A DNA stretch of 45,452 bases from Gammaproteobacteria bacterium. Lineage in GTDB: Bacteria > Pseudomonadota > Gammaproteobacteria > Pseudomonadales > Halieaceae. The number at the start of each line of letters is the position of its first letter. Position 1 is the stretch's first letter. The notes under the pieces are model-generated. The model saw only the letters and a list, made by a program, of their open reading frames with translations. It did no database searches and had not been told where the DNA came from. This document shows, one piece after another, positions 41,332 through 45,452 of the stretch. The stretch spans positions 1 to 45,452 of the forward strand of contig JAUIMF010000021.1 of assembly GCA_030433415.1 (NCBI GenBank), read 5' to 3'. Both the position numbers and the translations under genes were made by a program.

Positions 41332-42143
41332 ACACCTTGTCTGCCATCATTGTCGACGACGAGCACCTGGCCCGCCGCGGTCTGTCGGTGCGCCTGCAGC
41401 AGCTGCCCGAAGTCGACGTGATTGCCGAATGCGCCAACGGTCAGGAGGCGCTGGTGGCCGTTGCCCAGCACAATCCGGACCTGTTGTTTCTGGATATCCA
41501 GATGCCGGGCATGGACGGTTTCGAGGTGGTTGAAAAGCTCCAGGGCGATGACATGCCCATGGTGATCTTCATCACCGCCTACAATGAGTACGCCGTCGAC
41601 GCTTTCAAAATCCACGCCATCGACTACGTGCTCAAGCCAGTGGAGGATGACCGCCTGCACGAAGCAGTGCAACGCGCCATGCAGCATCGCCAGCAGGAGT
41701 CCAGCTCCGCAGGTAAAGAAAAACTGGTGAAGCTCATCATGAGCATGACCGGTGAGAGTGCGGCGGGCGTGGAGGCCATGGCCGAAAAGGGCAGCAACGG
41801 CGGCAGTGACGCCTGGCCCGAGAAAATTACCGTCAAGGATGGCAGCGACATCCAGTTCATCCGTGTGGCCGACATCCAGTGGGTGGACGCCGCAGGGGAC
41901 TACATGTGTATTCACGCGGCGGGCAAGACCCACATCATGCGCATCACCATGAAGCAGCTCGAAGGCCTGCTCAATCCGGCGAAATTCCTGCGTGTGCACC
42001 GCTCTACCATCGTCAACAGCCGCACGATCACCGGGGCGCAGACCCTGAACAACGGCGAGTACCTGCTCAACCTGGACTGTGGCACGCAGCTCAAGGTCAG
42101 CCGCAGCTACAAGGATCGCATTCGCCAGTTTCTGGTGAGCTGA
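41328..42143 (+). CDS. LytTR-family response regulator (AlgR/LytR type)
   Basis: The 271-residue protein has a receiver domain with acidic pocket D10-D11-E12, phospho-acceptor D56 (LLFLDIQMPGMDGF), T83 and K103. A linker of about 45 residues contains a glycine/serine-rich stretch, and the C-terminal LytTR DNA-binding domain includes IQFIRVADIQWVDAAGDYMC and FLRVHRSTIVNSRTITG. It acts with the kinase encoded directly upstream (4-bp overlap). The RND efflux gene begins 120 bp downstream and is a plausible target. Confidence 0.92.
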   Translation: MNTLSAIIVDDEHLARRGLSVRLQQLPEVDVIAECANGQEALVAVAQHNPDLLFLDIQMPGMDGFEVVEKLQGDDMPMVIFITAYNEYAVDAFKIHAIDYVLKPVEDDRLHEAVQRAMQHRQQESSSAGKEKLVKLIMSMTGESAAGVEAMAEKGSNGGSDAWPEKITVKDGSDIQFIRVADIQWVDAAGDYMCIHAAGKTHIMRITMKQLEGLLNPAKFLRVHRSTIVNSRTITGAQTLNNGEYLLNLDCGTQLKVSRSYKDRIRQFLVS

Positions 42144-42171
42144 GCATCGTACGTCGCGCGGCGAGGCGTTT

Positions 42172-42189
42172 CGTCGCTCCTCAGCGACG
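42172..42189. other. Inverted repeat between response regulator and RND gene
   Basis: CGTCGCT and AGCGACG form a 7-bp stem with a 4-nt loop. No T-run follows on either strand, so it is not a standard terminator; it could be a regulator site or a weak attenuator. Confidence 0.35.
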
Positions 42190-42263
42190 GTCCATCGCAT
42201 AGCGCGAGCGAGTAAGAGCCCCCATTGCTAGGCTCCTGAGCAATAACTTGCCAGGGGACAATA

Positions 42264-45200
42264 ATGAATCTGACCCGCAGTGCCCTGCGCTACCCCGCAG
42301 GTGTGGCCGTCGTCGTTGCCGTACTCGTACTGTTCGGGCTGTTCAGCCTGCGCCAGCTACCGGTGCAGCTGTTTCCCGATATCGAAAACCCCACCATCGC
42401 CATTCAGACGAGCTGGCGCGCGGCGTCGCCGCGGGAAATCGAATCCGAGATCATCGAACCGATTGAATCGGTACTGCGTGGTCTGCCGGGATTGCAGGAC
42501 ATGGCGGCCTACGCCAACGCGGGCAATGCCTGGATCAATCTTGAATTTGCCCTGGACGCCGACATGCAGCGCACGCTCATCGACGTCATCTCGCGCATGA
42601 ACCGCCTCGACCCCCTGCCCCGCGATGCCAGCCAGCCGGTCATCATGCTCGGCGGTGGAGACGGCGACGCCCCGGCCCTCACCTTTTTCTTTCTGCAGCA
42701 GCTGCCCGGCACCGAGGGGGCGATCCTCGATTACCTGCCGTTTGTAGAGGATGTGATCCGCCCCGCCATCGAGGCAGTGCCCGGCGTGGCCCGGGTCAGC
42801 GCCGCGCAAAATGGCCAGGGCCGTGACGAAGAACTGCGCATCACCTTTGACCCGGTGCGTGCCGCCCAGCTGGGCGTCGACATCACCGCCATCGCCGCCC
42901 AACTCGGTCGGGCCAACGACATCAGCGGTGGGTTTGTAGACGTGGGCCGGCGCCAGTACACGCTGCGCTTTGCCGGTCGCTACAGTCCCCGGGAGCTCGA
43001 GGACTTCGTACTGGAGTGGCGCGAGGGTCGACCGATCCTGCTCGGTGACATCGCTTCGGTGGAGATCACCCGCGGCGAGCAGATCCTCACCAATACGCAG
43101 AACGGTAATCCCGCGATCTCGATCCGCATCGACAAAGAAACCAGCGCCAACGCCCTGCAAACTCTCAATGCGGTGAAAACCGCGGTACAGGAACTGAACG
43201 CGGGCCCTGTGGCCGAGCGCGGCCTGGTGATGGCCCAGTCCTTTGATGCCTCGGTGTTTATCTATCGCGCCATCGGCCTGGTGAGCTCCAATATTGTGCT
43301 GGGCGTACTGCTGGCCGTAGGCGTGTTGTGGTGGTTCATGCGCCGCTTTCGCGCCACGCTGATCGTGGCCGCGGCGATTCCCATCTCGCTACTGACGACC
43401 TTTCTGGTGCTCAACATCACGGGACGCAGCCTGAACGTGATCTCGCTGGCCGGCCTGGCCTTTGCCGTGGGCATGGTGCTCGACGCGGCGATCGTGGTGA
43501 TGGAGAACATCATTCGCCAGCGCGAAGCGGGCGAGGATCTCGAGCAGTCCGCACGCCGCGGTGCAGAACAGGTCTGGGGCGCCCTGCTGGCGTCCACCGC
43601 GACCACCGTGGCGATCTTCCTTCCCGTGGTCTTCATGCGGGAAGTCGAGGGCCAGCTGTTTTCGGACCTGGCGATCACCATTGCCATCTCGGTCGTTGTA
43701 TCGCTACTGGTGGCGGTGTCGATCCTGCCCCTGGCCGCGAAGCTCTGGCTGCGCGACGGGGCCAACGAGGATCGCTTCGCCGGGCTGTGGCGACGCATGA
43801 CGGGTTTCATCATGACGCTCACCAACAGCGCCGCGCGCCGCCGTACGCTGGCGGTCGTATTGCTGAGCGCACCCCTGGCGGCGAGCTACGCCCTGCTGCC
43901 GGAACTCGACTATCTGCCACCGGTGAAACGCGATGCGGTAGATGCCTACTTTGGATTTCCACCCGGTGCCAGTGAGCGCGTGATCGCCGAAGAATACGTG
44001 AGCGTGATCGACGAGCGCATGGCGCCGCTGATGGCGGGCACGCGCGAACCCGCACTGAAGAACTACTACATCCTCACCTGGAACGGCGGCGGCACGATTG
44101 GCGCGCGCGTGAAGGACCAATCCCGAGTGAAGGAACTCGAAAAAATCATCAACGAGGAGATTCTCGCGGACCTGCCGGACCTCAATTACTTTGCCGCCCA
44201 GGGCAACCTGTTCGGTGGCTTCGGCGGGGATCGCATGATCGCCATGCACCTGCAGTCCCGGGATCGTCGGGCACTGGAGCAGGTCGCAAAGCGCGGTGAG
44301 GAACTCCTCGCCGAGCACCTGCCCGAGACCGACGTGCGCATTCAGCCAGGCATCGAGCAGGCGGAACCCGAGCTGCGTCTGACTCCCAATGATCGCCGCA
44401 TCGCCGAAGCCGGCTATCGCCGCGACGAAATCGGCACCCTGGTGCGAGCTCTGGGCAATGGCCTTTACGTCGGCGAACACTTCGACGGCGAAAAACGCAT
44501 GGACGTGATCCTGCGCGGCGCGGGTTGGGACTCGCCGGAGGAACTGGCTTCGATGCCCCTGCGGACCCCGTCGGGCGACCTGATTCCTCTGGGCGAACTG
44601 GTCACCATCGAACGTACCGTGGGACCCAGTCAGCTGCGTCGCATCGACAGTCGCCGCACCGTCACGCTTGCCCTGCGTCCACCAGAGGACGTGTCGCTGG
44701 AACACGTGCTGAACGTGATCCACACGCAGGTAGAGCCGGAGCTTCAGGCCCTGCTGCCCAGCGATGGCAGCATTCTCTACGGCGGTAGCGCCAACGCCCT
44801 CGACCGCGCCATCAAATCTCTCAGCGGTAACTTTGCCCTGGCCATGGCAGTGCTGTTTTTGCTGATGGCGGCGCTGTTCCGCTCGGCCCTGGACTCCGCA
44901 ATGGTTGTGCTGGCCATGCCCCTGGCCATGGTCGGCGGCGTGATCGCAATTCGGCTGCTCAACCTGTTCACGTTCCAGCCCCTGGACCTGCTGACCATGA
45001 TCGGCTTTGTGATTCTGCTGGGACTGGTGGTGAACAATGCGATTCTGCTGGTGCACCAGACCCGCGAGGCCGAGCGCCAGGGTGCGGTGCGTGCCGAAGC
45101 CGTGCGCGTTGCGCTGCTCACGCGCCTGCGGCCGATTTTTATGAGCACCCTCACCAGCATCTTCGGCATGTTGCCACTGCTGTTGATGCCCGGGACCGGT

Positions 45201-45371
45201 TCGGTGATCTACCGCGGTCTGGCCGCCGTGATCGTTGGCGGCATGTGCGTGAGCACCGTGTTCACGCTGCTGCTGTTGCCCTGCTTTTTGCGCATGGGCA
45301 AGGGTCGCGCAGCGTCCCTGGACAGCCCCGAAACCACCCCGCAGAAACCGCCCCTGCAGTCCGCCGCCTGA
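42264..45371 (+). CDS. RND efflux transporter permease subunit (AcrB/SwrC-like)
   Basis: The 1035-residue inner-membrane protein has the full RND layout: an N-terminal helix (about 10-28), a large periplasmic porter domain, helices from about 335, a second periplasmic domain and closing helices ending near 1010. The opening QLPVQLFPDIENPTIAIQTS is characteristic. In helix 4 the proton-relay region reads GMVLDAAIVVMEN (D407 kept, A408 in place of the second Asp of AcrB), and helix 10 reads GLVVNNAILLV, with Asn for the usual lysine; this pattern is seen in the SwrC/NolG-like branch. It exports unknown drugs or metabolites with a periplasmic adaptor and outer-membrane channel that are not visible here. 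AGGGGA lies 6 nt before the start. Confidence 0.93.
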   Translation: MNLTRSALRYPAGVAVVVAVLVLFGLFSLRQLPVQLFPDIENPTIAIQTSWRAASPREIESEIIEPIESVLRGLPGLQDMAAYANAGNAWINLEFALDADMQRTLIDVISRMNRLDPLPRDASQPVIMLGGGDGDAPALTFFFLQQLPGTEGAILDYLPFVEDVIRPAIEAVPGVARVSAAQNGQGRDEELRITFDPVRAAQLGVDITAIAAQLGRANDISGGFVDVGRRQYTLRFAGRYSPRELEDFVLEWREGRPILLGDIASVEITRGEQILTNTQNGNPAISIRIDKETSANALQTLNAVKTAVQELNAGPVAERGLVMAQSFDASVFIYRAIGLVSSNIVLGVLLAVGVLWWFMRRFRATLIVAAAIPISLLTTFLVLNITGRSLNVISLAGLAFAVGMVLDAAIVVMENIIRQREAGEDLEQSARRGAEQVWGALLASTATTVAIFLPVVFMREVEGQLFSDLAITIAISVVVSLLVAVSILPLAAKLWLRDGANEDRFAGLWRRMTGFIMTLTNSAARRRTLAVVLLSAPLAASYALLPELDYLPPVKRDAVDAYFGFPPGASERVIAEEYVSVIDERMAPLMAGTREPALKNYYILTWNGGGTIGARVKDQSRVKELEKIINEEILADLPDLNYFAAQGNLFGGFGGDRMIAMHLQSRDRRALEQVAKRGEELLAEHLPETDVRIQPGIEQAEPELRLTPNDRRIAEAGYRRDEIGTLVRALGNGLYVGEHFDGEKRMDVILRGAGWDSPEELASMPLRTPSGDLIPLGELVTIERTVGPSQLRRIDSRRTVTLALRPPEDVSLEHVLNVIHTQVEPELQALLPSDGSILYGGSANALDRAIKSLSGNFALAMAVLFLLMAALFRSALDSAMVVLAMPLAMVGGVIAIRLLNLFTFQPLDLLTMIGFVILLGLVVNNAILLVHQTREAERQGAVRAEAVRVALLTRLRPIFMSTLTSIFGMLPLLLMPGTGSVIYRGLAAVIVGGMCVSTVFTLLLLPCFLRMGKGRAASLDSPETTPQKPPLQSAA

Positions 45372-45388
45372 ACGTATCGGAGAGACCC

Positions 45389-45452
45389 ATGAAAACGTCC
45401 CAAGTGCTGATCGCCCCACCCATCACGGGCGCCTCCCTCACCCCGGTACGAA
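45389..45452 (+). CDS. Start of a gene cut by the window end
   Basis: An ATG with GGAGAG upstream lies 17 bp after the RND stop, and the frame stays open for the remaining 21 codons (MKTSQVLIAPPITGASLTPV...). No signal peptide is visible and the piece is too short to name. Its position suggests co-transcription with the RND gene. Confidence 0.5.
   Translation, partial: MKTSQVLIAPPITGASLTPVR

Noticed and set aside
43704-45419. 571-codon open frame on the minus strand opposite the RND gene
   Set aside because: It is a GC-rich shadow: composition is dominated by His/Gln/Arg, no domain is visible, and the plus strand encodes a complete RND permease.

Overview
The window reads as a GC-rich chromosomal segment of an aerobic, heterotrophic gammaproteobacterium, probably marine. 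Two TonB-dependent receptors, a PEP-CTERM surface protein, a secreted subtilase, a sulfatase, a GGDEF sensor, a chemoreceptor and a Na+/H+ antiporter fit groups such as Halieaceae (OM60/NOR5). That taxonomic placement is inference; no rRNA, tRNA, insertion sequence, phage gene or CRISPR array was seen.

Region 1 (1-17 kb) is a catabolic island. It holds an NhaC-type antiporter (cut by the window edge), a stand-alone Rieske oxygenase, a MarR regulator, a RidA protein with a signal peptide, a Tat-exported class V PLP enzyme, an exported amidohydrolase and a complete gentisate route: 3-hydroxybenzoate 6-hydroxylase, gentisate dioxygenase, maleylpyruvate isomerase and fumarylpyruvate hydrolase. 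An AAHS-type aromatic acid permease follows, then, on the other strand, a D-cysteine desulfhydrase/ACC deaminase-like enzyme, an ornithine cyclodeaminase-like enzyme and a TonB-dependent receptor. A shared motif, AATCAGYATRCTG or close to it, lies in all three divergent promoter regions of the island and is the likely operator of the MarR protein. The picture is uptake across the outer membrane, trimming of an unknown amino-acid-containing aromatic in the periplasm, import of the aromatic acid, and cleavage through gentisate to fumarate and pyruvate.

Region 2 (17-24 kb) is concerned with the cell surface: a small secreted protein, a large PA-domain subtilase, an acidic PEP-CTERM protein with a textbook sigma-54 promoter and a nearby CRP-type site, a sulfatase, and a multipass membrane protein. 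Region 3 (24-31 kb) has a two-component-type propeller/GGDEF sensor, a second TonB-dependent receptor, a soluble BdlA-like two-PAS chemoreceptor and a small cysteine-containing secreted protein.

Region 4 (31-39 kb) is a tightly packed minus-strand operon with 4-bp overlaps: agmatinase, a membrane/coiled-coil protein, a SpoIIAA-like protein, a secreted beta-propeller, a glycosyltransferase, a methyltransferase, a GMC oxidoreductase and a SprT-like protein. No described system with this gene set was recognised. Region 5 (39-45 kb) has an ion channel, a GNAT acetyltransferase, a DUF1653 protein, a LytS/LytTR two-component pair and an RND efflux permease, ending in a gene cut by the window edge.
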